Part shown: positions 42,803 to 52,400 of the stretch, one piece after another
How the letters are laid out: every line of letters begins with the position of its first letter
Numbering within the stretch: position 1 is the stretch's first letter
Source: Roseiarcus fermentans
Lineage (GTDB): Bacteria > Pseudomonadota > Alphaproteobacteria > Rhizobiales > Beijerinckiaceae
Length of the DNA stretch: 64,000 nt
Reading direction: 5' to 3'
NCBI RefSeq assembly: GCF_003315135.1
Contig: NZ_QNRK01000012.1
Location: 1 to 64,000, forward strand
Notes under the pieces: model-generated
What the model was told of the DNA's origin: nothing
The model's input: only the letters and a program-made list of their open reading frames with translations
The model's database searches: none
Translations under genes and position numbers: made by a program

Positions 42803-43150
42803 ATGCAAAAATTCAGGATGATCGAGATCGGCTACGACGAGTTCCGGGACGCCTGCGAGGTCCTGCCGCCAGCCATCATGCTGCATGACGGCTTCCTGCT
42901 CGGCGAGCCCTACAGCGACGGCCCGTGCTCGATCCTGAACAGGCAAGACACGGTCTGGTGGGCCTACTTCGGGCCCGGCCACGAAGGCGCGCAGCACTTC
43001 AAGGCCGACACGCCCCTGACGAAGACGGAGTTCCGCGAGGCGATCCGCCTCCTGCGCGCCGGCCAGGGCGGGACGTTCGCGGGGAGGGAGGAAGCCGATC
43101 GAGATCGAAGACTCAACCAAAACGGACATCAGCAAGGAGACGCAACGTGA
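42803..43150 (+). CDS. Hypothetical protein
   Basis: The 115-residue product has an ordered first 90 residues (KFRMIEIGYDEFRDACEVLP, SILNRQDTVWWAYFGPGHEG, EFREAIRLLRAG) and a charged tail. No family is recognised. Its stop overlaps the next gene's GTG by four bases, so the two are coupled. Confidence 0.65.
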   Translation: MQKFRMIEIGYDEFRDACEVLPPAIMLHDGFLLGEPYSDGPCSILNRQDTVWWAYFGPGHEGAQHFKADTPLTKTEFREAIRLLRAGQGGTFAGREEADRDRRLNQNGHQQGDAT

Positions 43151-43515
43151 AATACTCGATCTGGTACATGCGTCCCGAATGGTTCGGGGAAGGGATCTCC
43201 GGCGCAAGGCCGGACCCGAAGAACCTCGAGGCGACCCACGTCCACCTGAAGGACATCCACGAGTTCGCCCAAACAAGCCCGCTCGAAGCCATCTACCGCG
43301 CCATGCAGGGCGAGGTCTGGTCGCCCAGGGGCGAGGCGCGCGGCCTGATCCGCTCGAAGGGCCTCGAGCACACGTCGATGAGCGTCGGCGACATCATCGT
43401 TCCCGAGGACAGCGGCCAGGTCTTCATCGTCGCGTCGTTCGGCTTCGAGGAGGTCACCGCGCCCCGGACCGTCGCGGAAGCCTTCGCCGCACGGAAGTCG
43501 GAACCCGCCCGGTAA
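43147..43515 (+). CDS. Hypothetical protein
   Basis: A GTG start at 43147, four bases inside the preceding stop and preceded by an excellent AAGGAGA, gives 122 residues: KYSIWYMRPEWFGEGISG, then HLKDIHEFAQTSPLEAIYRAM, SMSVGDIIV and FIVASFGFEEV. The final beta-rich half is reminiscent of small plasmid proteins of unknown role seen in rhizobia and methylotrophs. No catalytic motif is obvious. Confidence 0.65.
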   Translation: MKYSIWYMRPEWFGEGISGARPDPKNLEATHVHLKDIHEFAQTSPLEAIYRAMQGEVWSPRGEARGLIRSKGLEHTSMSVGDIIVPEDSGQVFIVASFGFEEVTAPRTVAEAFAARKSEPAR

Positions 43516-43776
43516 CTCAATCCGACTGAAACTGATCGGGAACAGGAGGTCGGAGCCGGAGAGGCCAGCAGGATCCGGGTGCGGGTCAAAGGGAGTTGGC
43601 GTCTACGCGTGCCGCGCACCTCGAACGCTTCAACCGTCGCCCTGCGGAGCCCCTGAGAGAGCCGCAGTCCGAGACCGCACGCCTCAGACCGACTGTCTTC
43701 GAAAGCGTGAGCGTCAGCGCGGTCCGGCCGCCCAAGGCGACCGGACGACGCGGGCGATCCTGCCCTGCGAGCGGAG

Positions 43777-44763
43777 ATGAGAATGGGATCGACAATCACT
43801 GTCGGCAAGCACGCCGCGGCGTTTCGCGCCGCCGACGGGCTCGTCTATTTCGCCCTCTACGAAAAAACGTACGAGAGCAACGTGTCGCCGAAGACGCCGC
43901 GCTGGAGCTGCATCCATTTCGGGACGCTCGACTCCGCCATCCAGCGCATCTTCGACTTCGGCGGCTCGTGCGAAGGCGGAATGCTCTGCGGGCCGGCCAG
44001 GCGGCAGATTCTGCCGGAGACCTACATCGGCCACTGGCTCAAGCTCATGAAGGCGCCGCACGCCATGCCGGATCGCCGCGTCACACTGAGGACAGGCGAC
44101 GGATTCGCCAACGCCTTCTCGGGCGAGACCTGCGCCCGCGGCGCAGACGCCTTCAATCAGGCCGGCTTCGGCTTCATCGCCGACGAGATCGCGCAGGGAA
44201 AAGCAGCTTCGCCCGATCTCCACGCCTACGCCGGACCCCTGGCGCGTCTATGGGCCGACAAGATCGTGCACCCGTGGCGGATCATCGAGGACGGTCCCTG
44301 CCTGGACTCCACGACCGCTCCCAGCCTCGGCTACAACCCAACGCCGGCACGAGCCTTCACCGTCCGCCAGGTCGAAGCGTACAAGGCGGATGAGAACAAT
44401 ATCCTCATGCGCGACGCCGACGGCAGCTGGCGGATCGCCGGCTGGGCCTATTCGATCGTGGGCGACTACGTGAGGAGCCTCGCCGCCGAAGAGCAGAGTC
44501 TGCCTGGCTCTTACCGGACACGGATCGAAGCGTTGCGCGCCGCGCTCGAAGCCGCGCCCCCTCTGCCGGAGGGAACGACCGTCACGATCAACCCCGGCGA
44601 GTGGACGTGGCGGTGCAGCGACGAGTTTCGGGCGCTGATGGCCGGATCGGAGCCCTTCACGGTGCCGGCGCAGATCGCGCTCGAGAACTGCATCACCTTC
44701 GCAAAGCCCGATCGGGTGACCTGGAGCCTGCCGGGCGAGCAGGCCCTGATTGCCGCGGAATAG
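43777..44763 (+). CDS. Hypothetical protein
   Basis: The 328-residue protein is soluble, without signal peptide or membrane segment. Readable blocks are AAFRAADGLVYFALYEKTYE, IHFGTLDSAIQRIFDFGG, GFGFIADEIAQGK and TINPGEWTWRCSDEF. I cannot assign a family or role. The second or third codon Met may be the start; the region before it (43516-43776) has no gene but a GC-rich hairpin at about 43722-43752 (GTCCGG/CCGGAC). It is the only mid-size gene of this stretch and follows a run of small genes. Confidence 0.65.
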   Translation: MRMGSTITVGKHAAAFRAADGLVYFALYEKTYESNVSPKTPRWSCIHFGTLDSAIQRIFDFGGSCEGGMLCGPARRQILPETYIGHWLKLMKAPHAMPDRRVTLRTGDGFANAFSGETCARGADAFNQAGFGFIADEIAQGKAASPDLHAYAGPLARLWADKIVHPWRIIEDGPCLDSTTAPSLGYNPTPARAFTVRQVEAYKADENNILMRDADGSWRIAGWAYSIVGDYVRSLAAEEQSLPGSYRTRIEALRAALEAAPPLPEGTTVTINPGEWTWRCSDEFRALMAGSEPFTVPAQIALENCITFAKPDRVTWSLPGEQALIAAE

Positions 44764-44829
44764 GGCCGCGTGTCGGGGGCGGGCGTGCTCGCTTTCGCTG
44801 AAGCCGAGAGCCGCTGAAGGGAGAAAAGC

Positions 44830-45009
44830 AAATCGGTCTACGACCAGTGGAGGTCCTACCCGGACGCAACCTGGCGGTTCCGGTCCATCCGCAATCGGAA
44901 AACGAAGCCTACGCGCCGAGCCTGACACGCTCGATGTCGCCGCCGCAGCGCGGAGCGCGTCGAACGGGAAGCCGCGGGAATCGCGTGCGAGCGGGAGCAG
45001 GCGGCATAG
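44830..45009 (+). pseudogene. Degraded small gene (tentative)
   Basis: Without a start codon, frame KSVYDQWRSYPDATWRFRSI begins at 44830 after GGGAGAAAAGC; a protein-like continuation appears in other frames (EPDTLDVAAA, then ERVEREAAGIACEREQAA ending at TAG 45009). This looks like a small plasmid gene broken by two frameshifts and a lost start. Support is modest. Between 44764 and 45215 nothing else is seen apart from element E5. Confidence 0.35.
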
Positions 45010-45056
45010 ATCGCAACGAACGTGAACACGGTCGGAGCACGCAAGACGACCTGCCA

Positions 45057-45121
45057 GCCGCCGACGCGCCGCGCAAGGGTCCAGCCGGGCGCTTCGCGCC
45101 CTTGCGCGGCGCGCCGCCGGC
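45057..45121 (+). repeat. Hairpin element E5
   Basis: Perfect 15-base arms (45065-45079 and 45099-45113, CGCGCCGCGCAAGGG and complement) enclose a 19-base loop ending AGCCGGGCGCTTCGCG; weaker pairing extends outward. It ends about 95 bases before the DUF3085-like start. Confidence 0.85.
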
Positions 45122-45215
45122 CCGCCGTCCGAGGATGTGTTTCAGGAAGTCCTGAACCCACGAACGCAACGACGATGGAGACATCGCCATCGAAACTCGC
45201 AGCAGGGAAAGACCA

Positions 45216-45629
45216 ATGTCACGACTTGTCTTCAAGGCGGAGGATCTCCGCCGAATCGTCACGCACGCGCTCGCGGCGCCGAGCCATTCCGTAGGCTACG
45301 GCGGCGTCAAAGGCGACGTCATCCTCGTCCACGATCAGGGCGTCTACCTGATGAGCGCCGGCCAGCCGCGCGACCTCATCAGCGAAGGCGGCGTCTCGAG
45401 CTACGTGGCCTACGCTGAGGGCTGCGACCCCGGCAAGGACTCGGCCTGGTGGGAGAGGGCGCGCGAGCTCGTCGGCGGCGACGACTTCGGCGAGCATTTT
45501 CCTTGGGCGAAGGCGATCGGCGCGGCCATCGACGCCGGCGCGACGACCGTCGCCATCAACATCACCCAAGAGAGCATCTCTCTCGTCGCATTCGGTTCGA
45601 ACTCTTGCCTCGGGGAGCGCGCGTCGTGA
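45216..45629 (+). CDS. DUF3085-like protein
   Basis: The 137-residue product starts SRLVFKAEDLRRIVTHALAA and continues HSVGYGGVKGDVILVHDQGV, GVSSYVAYAEGCDP and FPWAKAIGAAIDAGATTVAI. The start and the glycine-rich GY block resemble DUF3085, a plasmid-borne family of unknown function. I am fairly but not fully sure of the family. Its stop overlaps the following GTG start by four bases. Hairpin E5 precedes the operon. Confidence 0.6.
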   Translation: MSRLVFKAEDLRRIVTHALAAPSHSVGYGGVKGDVILVHDQGVYLMSAGQPRDLISEGGVSSYVAYAEGCDPGKDSAWWERARELVGGDDFGEHFPWAKAIGAAIDAGATTVAINITQESISLVAFGSNSCLGERAS

Positions 45630-45853
45630 TCCTGACCACCCACCCCCAGCGCGTCTCGATCAAGCGCAAACACGAGCAGCTCGTCTCGACCTTCGTGGAG
45701 CGGATCAGGCGCGGCGAGCGCCCCGCCCTCCCCCCGACCTATCGGGAGTTCCGCGCGACCGTGCAGCCCACCTTCGGCTGCGACGGCGCGGTTGTCGTGA
45801 AGTGGTGCGGCATGTGGGTCTGCATCGAACGTGACGGCTACGCCCACACCTGA
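45626..45853 (+). CDS. Hypothetical small protein
   Basis: GTG 45626 overlaps the upstream stop (GTGA) and has GGGGAG in front. The 75 residues read ILTTHPQRVSIKRKHEQLVS, GERPALPPTYREFRATV and CDGAVVVKWCGMWVCIERDG. The last part looks like a small beta-hairpin with three Cys/Trp positions. No family is recognised. Translation coupling to the DUF3085-like gene suggests a joint role. Confidence 0.6.
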   Translation: MILTTHPQRVSIKRKHEQLVSTFVERIRRGERPALPPTYREFRATVQPTFGCDGAVVVKWCGMWVCIERDGYAHT

Positions 45854-46098
45854 CGCCCAGCGCCACGATGTTCCTGTTGCCGGACGAGTAACGACTAGCT
45901 GACATGGCTCGCCGGAGCGATCCGGCGGGCTGAAATCCCCGCTCCCGTCGGCGCCCCTTGCGCGCAGATGTGGACGCTCGAGCGCCCGAGAGCGCGACGG
46001 GCGCCGTTGACCACACGGCCGCCGGCCGAACCGCCGACTCCCCCCACGCACTCCGACTCACGACGGCCCAGCCACACCGAACGGAGGCTCGATCCCCC

Positions 46099-47037
46099 AT
46101 GCCCTTCGCCGTGCCCTATCTCGATCTCACCCTTGCCTGCCAGCGTCACACGTTCAAACGCACGACCTATCAGACGGCGCGCCCGCCCTTCGATCCCTCG
46201 CGCTTCGGCGTCGAGCCGATCGAAACGGCTGTCGCGCGCAGCTTTGTCGAGACGCATCACTACAGCGGAACGTTTCCGGTCGAGATCGCCTCGTACGGGC
46301 TCTTCGAGTCGAAGCCGAACGCGCGCGCCACCCTGGTCGGGGTCGCGGTCTTCTCGATCCCTGTGAACACGCCGAGGACGCTCAGCGGCCTCCTCAAACC
46401 CGGACAGGCGGTCTCGGACCTCGGCCGCTTCATCCTCAACGATCATGTCCTCGCCAACGCGGAGACCTGGTTCCTGGCGCGCGCTTTGAAGGCGCTGCGG
46501 CGCGACCGCACCCTTGCCGACGGCAAGACGCCACGGTTTCCGTTCAGCACATCCTATTCCGACCCCTGCCCGCGCCTGGGGGTCGACCGGATCATCTTTC
46601 CCGGCCACGTCGGCGCGATCTACCAGGCGAGCAATGCCCTCTATACCGGTCGGTCGCGAGCGCGTGTCCTCTGCCTCACCCGCTCCGGCATCGCCATCTC
46701 CGACCGCGCGCTCTCGAAACTGCGCGCCGACGACAATGACGCGCGCCACGTCTACGCGCAGCTTCGCGATCACGGCGCGCCGCAGCTCGAGCCCGGCGAA
46801 ACGGGCGCGCGCTACCTCGCCCGGGCCCTCGCCGACGGCCCGTTCCGCCGCGTCCGACATCGCGGCAATCACCGCTACGTCCTCCTCCCGCCGACCCATG
46901 CCCTTCGCCGGAAGATCGTCGGCGCGTTTCCGACGCTCGAATACCCGAAGCGCACCGATCCCCCGCCGGAGACCGACCCTCGACCCCCTCGCGTCGACGA
47001 GGACATCAGCGAGGACGCACACGGGAGGGCGCAATGA
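46099..47037 (+). CDS. Mom-like DNA-modification protein (adenine methylcarbamoylation family)
   Basis: The 312-residue protein shows the Mom-family core: FVETHHYSGTFPVEIASYGL, LVGVAVFSIPVN, VSDLGRFILNDHVLANAETW, FLARALKALRRDR, then STSYSDPCPR and IIFPGHVGAIYQASNALYTG. Phage Mu Mom is a GNAT-fold enzyme that modifies adenine so that restriction enzymes no longer cut. A plasmid copy could protect incoming DNA. Its stop overlaps the next (broken) gene by four bases. The region 45854-46098 before it shows no gene. Confidence 0.75.
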   Translation: MPFAVPYLDLTLACQRHTFKRTTYQTARPPFDPSRFGVEPIETAVARSFVETHHYSGTFPVEIASYGLFESKPNARATLVGVAVFSIPVNTPRTLSGLLKPGQAVSDLGRFILNDHVLANAETWFLARALKALRRDRTLADGKTPRFPFSTSYSDPCPRLGVDRIIFPGHVGAIYQASNALYTGRSRARVLCLTRSGIAISDRALSKLRADDNDARHVYAQLRDHGAPQLEPGETGARYLARALADGPFRRVRHRGNHRYVLLPPTHALRRKIVGAFPTLEYPKRTDPPPETDPRPPRVDEDISEDAHGRAQ

Positions 47038-47431
47038 CGGTCGCGAGCGCGCCCTTCGGCGACGATCCGATCGTCGTGGCGTACGGCGCCGGGGTCGACA
47101 GCACCGCAATGCTGGTGGGCCTTCATTGTCTCGGGGTCAGGCCGGCAATGCTCATGTTCGCCGACACAGGGCCGGCGCTGCATCTACCTTCGCCTGCGCT
47201 CTCCCGTTCGCCCCGGAGCGTCCCGCGATCGACGGTGCCCTCGCCGTTGCGATCGACGCCGAGGCCGCAGCCTGGGCCTCGTTCTTCGACGTCACCGACG
47301 AGGCCGGGATCGAGGGCCGTCGCCAGCTCATGCGGGCCAACGCGCACGTCGGATACCTCGCCCCGCTCGTCCCGTTCCTGCCGCGCCCCCTTCGGCAGCG
47401 GCGGAAGGATCGAGACGAGTGGCGACAGTGA
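47034..47431 (+). pseudogene. Truncated PAPS-reductase-like (ATP pyrophosphatase) gene
   Basis: The first 45 residues are a PP-loop: DDPIVVAYGAGVDSTAMLVG and RPAMLMFADTG, as in phosphoadenosine phosphosulfate reductase and DndC-like enzymes. After FADTG (about 47168) the homology stops; an unrelated-looking sequence (LAVAIDAEAAAWASFFDVTD) continues in another frame to a stop at 47431. A deletion or frameshift has removed the catalytic rest. It overlaps the Mom-like gene, as expected for a former operon partner. Confidence 0.6.
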
Positions 47432-47488
47432 CGCGCTTCGCGCGACCGCTGTCGAAGACAACCGCCCCAAACTCGAAGGAGGTTTCCA

Positions 47489-47845
47489 ATGAAGCAGTAC
47501 AGCACAGAGGTCACATGGCTCGTGCCGGAATATGTGACCCTGACCGTCAAGGCGGAGACGCCGCAGGAAGCGATGGAAAAGGCGCTTGCGGAGGTTGCGC
47601 TCGATCCAGATCGATTTCCGCGGAAGCTCGACTACGACACCTGCGGCCCGGACGCCGTCACGGGCCTCTGGAAGGGACCCGAGGCCTATGCCGACGCCAG
47701 GGAGCTCGACCTTCCCCGGACGCCGACCCAGACTCTGGAAGCCGCGATCGCGGCCGTCGTCCAAGAGGCGCGTGCCGGGGCGGCGGCGCCGCCCGAGATC
47801 CATGCGCTCATCGAGGCGTTCGACGCCTGGAGAGAGGCGCGCTGA
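47489..47845 (+). CDS. Hypothetical protein
   Basis: The 118-residue product begins MKQYSTEVTWLVPEYVTLTV, with the beta-alpha pattern of small plasmid proteins (AETPQEAMEKALAEVALDPD), a Trp-rich centre and a helical end (IHALIEAFDAWREAR). GGAGG precedes the ATG. It resembles no family that I can name. Confidence 0.6.
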   Translation: MKQYSTEVTWLVPEYVTLTVKAETPQEAMEKALAEVALDPDRFPRKLDYDTCGPDAVTGLWKGPEAYADARELDLPRTPTQTLEAAIAAVVQEARAGAAAPPEIHALIEAFDAWREAR

Positions 47846-47914
47846 TTTGGACCGAGACCCATGAGAGCTCGCTCGAGCCCCATGGTCGTCACCCACCCGA
47901 AGGAAATCAGTGCC

Positions 47915-48302
47915 ATGCCGAAGATCAAGATGATCTGCCCCTATTGCGGCAGCGACGACGTCACCCGCGACGCGCTCGCGCGCTGGAGCGTCCCCGAACA
48001 GAAATGGGAGGTCTCGAGCGAGCTCGACACCATGCAATGCGAGGCCTGCGGTCGGGAGATCGGACCCGACGGCTTCGACACGGCGCCCGTCGAAGCCGAC
48101 ACCCGCGACATCGGGCTCGCCGTTCGCGATTTCCTCGAAGGGCGAACGCTCTCGATCCGTCGGGACAACGAGGACGGCGGGACCCTCGATCCCGGTCGCC
48201 GACGCCGCCGTCGACGCGATCGACGCCTCCGATCCGAACAACCTGATCGTCGTGCTGGACAACGGACAGCGCTTCACCCTGCGCGTCATCGCCGGCGCCT
48301 GA
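47915..48302 (+). pseudogene. Zinc-ribbon protein gene with a frameshift near 48180
   Basis: From ATG 47915 (AAGGAAA upstream) the frame encodes a clear zinc ribbon, MICPYCGSDDVTRDALARWS and MQCEACGREIGPDG, and then AVRDFLEGRTLSIRRDNEDG. At about 48180-48188 the protein-like sequence jumps to another frame: IPVADAAVDAIDASDPNNL followed by IVVLDNGQRFTLRVIAGA and a stop at 48302. A one-base shift in a GGCGGGACCC run explains this. The intact protein would be about 128 aa. The shift could be a real mutation or a sequencing error. Confidence 0.7.
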
Positions 48303-48315
48303 CTGGAGGTACTTC

Positions 48316-48891
48316 ATGGCCAAGCAACTCACCCTCGACGAACTCATCGAAGCCGCCGACCGTGCAAGGCTCCCGACGGCGAAGCCAATCATGCGCGCGA
48401 TCGAGAGCCTCGCGATGGCGCTCGGCGTCGATCTCGCAGACAGGCTCGGCGTCCTCTGCGGCGAAGCCCGGTTCGACTCCCTCGACGGTCTCACGATCCC
48501 GTTTCATGCGAGAACGAAATGGCAACGGTGCCCCGAAGCCTTGTCCGAGTTCAATCCCGACGAATGGGACGAGGGGCCACAGTCCCAAGCGACCGAACCG
48601 CGCGACGAGACTTCGCCCGCGGCCGCGGAGACGACGGCGATGTTCGTCGCCCGCTACGAGAATCGCCACGGCGAAGCCGTCACGCGCGTCTTCGCGACGA
48701 CAACGCTCGCTCGAGACTGGAAGAACGCGATCGGCCGCGACAACTGGGACGCGGTCCGCGACGGCCCACGGCCGGAAGAGGTCGGCGACGCATGGTTCGA
48801 CCTGCAGGCTGACCGCGGCTCGGAGAGCTTCTCGATCGAACCCTGTACCCTCGAGCTCTCGCTTGCGGCTCCTCAGGGAGGCGCGCCATGA
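48316..48891 (+). CDS. Hypothetical protein
   Basis: The 191-residue protein has a helical N-terminal half (MAKQLTLDELIEAADRARLP, AIESLAMALGVDLADRL) and, after an acidic linker, a compact C-terminal domain (MFVARYENRHGEAVTRVFAT). GGAGG lies upstream. No family is recognised. Its stop overlaps the following start by four bases (ATGA). Confidence 0.65.
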   Translation: MAKQLTLDELIEAADRARLPTAKPIMRAIESLAMALGVDLADRLGVLCGEARFDSLDGLTIPFHARTKWQRCPEALSEFNPDEWDEGPQSQATEPRDETSPAAAETTAMFVARYENRHGEAVTRVFATTTLARDWKNAIGRDNWDAVRDGPRPEEVGDAWFDLQADRGSESFSIEPCTLELSLAAPQGGAP

Positions 48892-49292
48892 TCCGCCCCT
48901 GCCCTTGCGGCTCCGGCCTCCCGAGCTGGTGGGAGCACGACGCCCGCGGCATCCCGCTCGCCCGCGTATGCGACGCCTGCATCGACCAGAAGCTCGCAGC
49001 GTACCGGCCGGAGATCCTGACCGACCCGGCCTACCTGGCTGACGAGCCGATCGAAGACGACGACTTAAAGGCGGACAGCGCCCGGAATCGTGGTCCTCGA
49101 CGACAGGACGACCTGACGGCGTCTTCAAGAGAAGGGACACCCGAGACAGAGATGCAAATGGGAACTGCCAGCCGCCGCCACGGCTGGCAAGGGTCGGGCC
49201 GGGCGCTTCGCGCCCTTGCCAGCCCCGTCGGCGGCCGGCCGGGGAGATCGGGTTCTTCGGAAGAGTCCGAATGCGGAAAGGAAGCCCGATGA
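48888..49292 (+). CDS. Small Cys-rich protein, C-terminal extension through hairpin E6
   Basis: The first 60 residues form a likely zinc-binding unit (MIRPCPCGSGLPSWWEHDAR, VCDACIDQKLAAYRPEIL, DPAYLADEPIEDDD). The reading frame then continues through hairpin E6, giving a low-complexity tail of about 70 residues that is probably not part of the original protein. The natural stop was likely lost or lies in a mutated codon. The start overlaps the upstream gene by four bases. Confidence 0.6.
   Translation: MIRPCPCGSGLPSWWEHDARGIPLARVCDACIDQKLAAYRPEILTDPAYLADEPIEDDDLKADSARNRGPRRQDDLTASSREGTPETEMQMGTASRRHGWQGSGRALRALASPVGGRPGRSGSSEESECGKEAR
49171..49235 (+). repeat. Hairpin element E6
   Basis: Arms of 23 bases (49171-49193 and 49213-49235) pair except for a small internal loop; the inner stem is GGCTGGCAAGGG with its complement, and the 19-base loop ends GGCCGGGCGCTTCGCG. 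It lies about 230 bases before the darB-like gene. Confidence 0.85.
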
Positions 49293-49465
49293 ACGACCGA
49301 CGAGAAGCCGACACAAGACCCCGGTCCGATCGCGGCTGAGCCGCGCCTCCTCGACCTCCCCTCCCCTCCCTTCCTGCGTGCGAACTCGACTCGTACCGAA
49401 GCGCCCTGCCCCGCTCCGGACCCACGAGGACTCGCGCGCTTTTTCGTTTCGAAGAGGCCTCGCCC

Positions 49466-52400
49466 ATGGACCACGACCAGTTCTCCCTGCCCTTCCTCGA
49501 CACGACCAGCCTCGGCGGCGGTTTCGGCCTTTACGGCGGATCGTCGGCGCCGAAGCGGTCCCCGAAGTCCGCCCCGACGCGCGAGGACGCGGAGCTGTTC
49601 GACCCGCCGGTTTTCGAACCCGCGACGTCCGACGAGACCCCGATCCCGACGCCGGCCGTCGCCGCGCAGGATTACCAGCTCGCCGGAGATCGCCGTCTTG
49701 GCCAGACCTGGAAAGAGCGCGCCGAGGACAATCTCGCCGCGATCCGCCTCATGACGGCGATCCAGGCCGAAGGCCGCCACGCCCGTCCGGACGAGCAGGA
49801 GCGCCTCGCCAGATTCGTGGCCTTCGGCGCCTCGGATGTCGCAGACAAAGTCTTCCGCCGCGTCGACCAGGATTTCGAACGGGCATGGGAGGAGATCGGC
49901 CTCGAGCTCGAACAGGCCGTCTCGCGCGAGGACCTCGCAAGCCTGAAGCGCGCGACGCAATACGCCCATTTCACACCCGAGTTCATCGTCCGGGCCATCT
50001 GGCGGGCGCTTCGCCGTATGGGCTTTTCCGGCGGGCGCGTCCTCGAGCCCGGCTGCGGGACGGGGCTCTTCTTCGCGCTTTCGCCAGAGCCGCTGTCCGG
50101 CAAGCTCGCGCTGACGGGTGTCGAAATGGACGCAACGACCGCCCGGATCGCAAGACTCCTCTATCCGAACGCCCGCATCCGCCACGAGGATTTCACGAAG
50201 GCGCGATTGCCCGAGCTCTACGATCTCGCGATCGGTAATCCGCCCTTCTCCGACCGCACCGTGCGCGCCGACGATCCGGCCGGGGCGCTCAGCCTCTCCC
50301 TGCACGACTTTTTTCTCGCACGCTCCGTCGAGCGGCTGAGGCCCGGCGGCCTCGCAGCGTTCGTGACCTCGCGCTGGACGATGGACAAGATCGATGGAAA
50401 GGCGCGCGAGCACATCGCAGCCATGGCCGATCTCGTCGGCGCCGTGCGGCTCCCCGAAGGCGCAATGCACGACCGCGCAGGAACGGACGTCGTCGTCGAC
50501 ATCCTCTTCCTTCAGAGGCGGGACGCAGGAGCAGCGCCTGCCGGCGCGTCCTGGGACAGCCTGTCCGAAGCCGTGCCGGCCGAGGACGGCGACCCGGCGC
50601 TCTCGATCAACCGATACTTCGTTGAGCACCCCGAAATGGCGCTCGGAACCCATGCGCGAACCACGAGCGCCTACGGGCCAGTCTATACCCTGAAGCCGGT
50701 CATTTCGACGGAAGGTGCGCTCTCGGATCTCCTGGCGGAAGCCCTCGACCGCCTTCCGCGCGACCTCTTCAAACCGGCCGCGGCCCTCCCGAAGCCGTCG
50801 TTCGAATCGAAGGTCCGGGTCGGCACGGCCGCAGACGGCGCCGCAATCAAGGAAGGCAGCTATCTCGTCCATGAAGGCCACCTTGTCCAGATCGTCGCCG
50901 GCGAGCCGCAGCCGATCGCCGTGCGCGACGGCAGGGGAACCGAGGGCATCCCCGCAAAGCACGCCCGCATCATCCGCGGCCTCATCGCCGTTCGCGACGC
51001 CGTCCGCGAGGTTCTGCGCACGCAGGCCAACGACGAGCCCTGGGGCTCGGCGCAGATCCGGCTGCGCTCGGCCTACGCGCTCTTTGTGCGCAACTTCGGC
51101 CCGATCAACCTGACGACGATCAGCCACACCGTGACCGCAGAGGGCGACACGCGAGAAACCTTCCGTCGGCCGAACCTTCAGCCCTTCCTCGACGATCCCG
51201 ACGTCTGGCTCGTCGCCTCGATCGAGGACTACGACCTCGAAAGCGGAACGGCGAAACACGGACCGATCTTCCGCGAACGGGTGCTCCATCCCGAGACGAC
51301 GCCGCTGATCGAGACGGCCCAGGACGCGCTCGCCGTCACGTTGCACGAGACCGCCCTCGTCGACCTCGACCGCATCGCCGAGCTTCTCGGCCGCTCGCGC
51401 GAGACGGCCATCGCGAACTTAGGCGAGCGCATCTTCCTCGATCCCGAACCGAGCGTCGCCATGAACCGCGACGTCTGGGTGACGGCCGACGCCTATCTCT
51501 CGGGCAAGGTCCGCGACAAGCTCACGGCGGCGCGCGCCGCCGCGGCGCTCGATCCACGATATCGGCGCAATGTCGACGCGCTCGAGAAGACCCTGCCCGA
51601 AGACCTGAAGCCGTCCGACATCACCGCCCGCCTCGGCGCGCCGTGGATTCCGGCCGACGTCGTCGCCGCCTTCTCGGAGGAGGTCCTCGGCGTCAGGACG
51701 CCCGTCTATCACACGGTCGAGATCGCGTGCTGGTCGATCAATGTCCACGCCTTCGTGCCGATCGCCAGCTCCTCGACCGATTGGGGCACGGCCCGTCGCC
51801 ACGCCGGCGAACTCCTCACGGACGCTTTGAACGCCTCCCTGCCCCAGATCTACGACGAGTTCGAGGAAGACGGGGTCAAGAAGCGGGTGCTGAACGCCTC
51901 GGACACCGAGGCCGCCAAGGACAAGCTCGCGAAGATCAAGGCGGCGTTCGAAACCTGGGTGTGGAAGGACTTCGAACGCGCCGAGCGCCTCGCCCGCATC
52001 TACAACGACCGCTTCAACAATCTCGTCCCCCGACACTTCGACGGGTCGCATCTGACGATTCCCGGCGCCTCGAGCGTCATCAGCTTCTACGCCCACCAGA
52101 AGCGCGTCATCTGGCGGATCGTCGCCTCGGGGACGACCTATGTCGCCCACGCGGTCGGGGCCGGAAAGACCTTCTCGCTGGCGGCTGCGATCATGGAGCA
52201 GAAGCGGCTCGGCCTCATCACCAAGGCCATGATGGTCGTACCCGGCCATTGCCTCGCCCAGGCGTCGCGCGAATTCCTCCAGCTCTACCCGACGGCCCGC
52301 ATCCTGGTCGCCGACGAAACCAACTTCGTCAAGGACAAGCGCCAACGCTTCCTCGCCCGCGCCGCGACCGCGCAATGGGACTGCATCATCATCACCCACT

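Noticed and set aside
49171-49235. Hairpins E3-E6 as Rho-independent terminators
   Set aside because: They lack T-tracts and sit upstream of genes rather than after operons.
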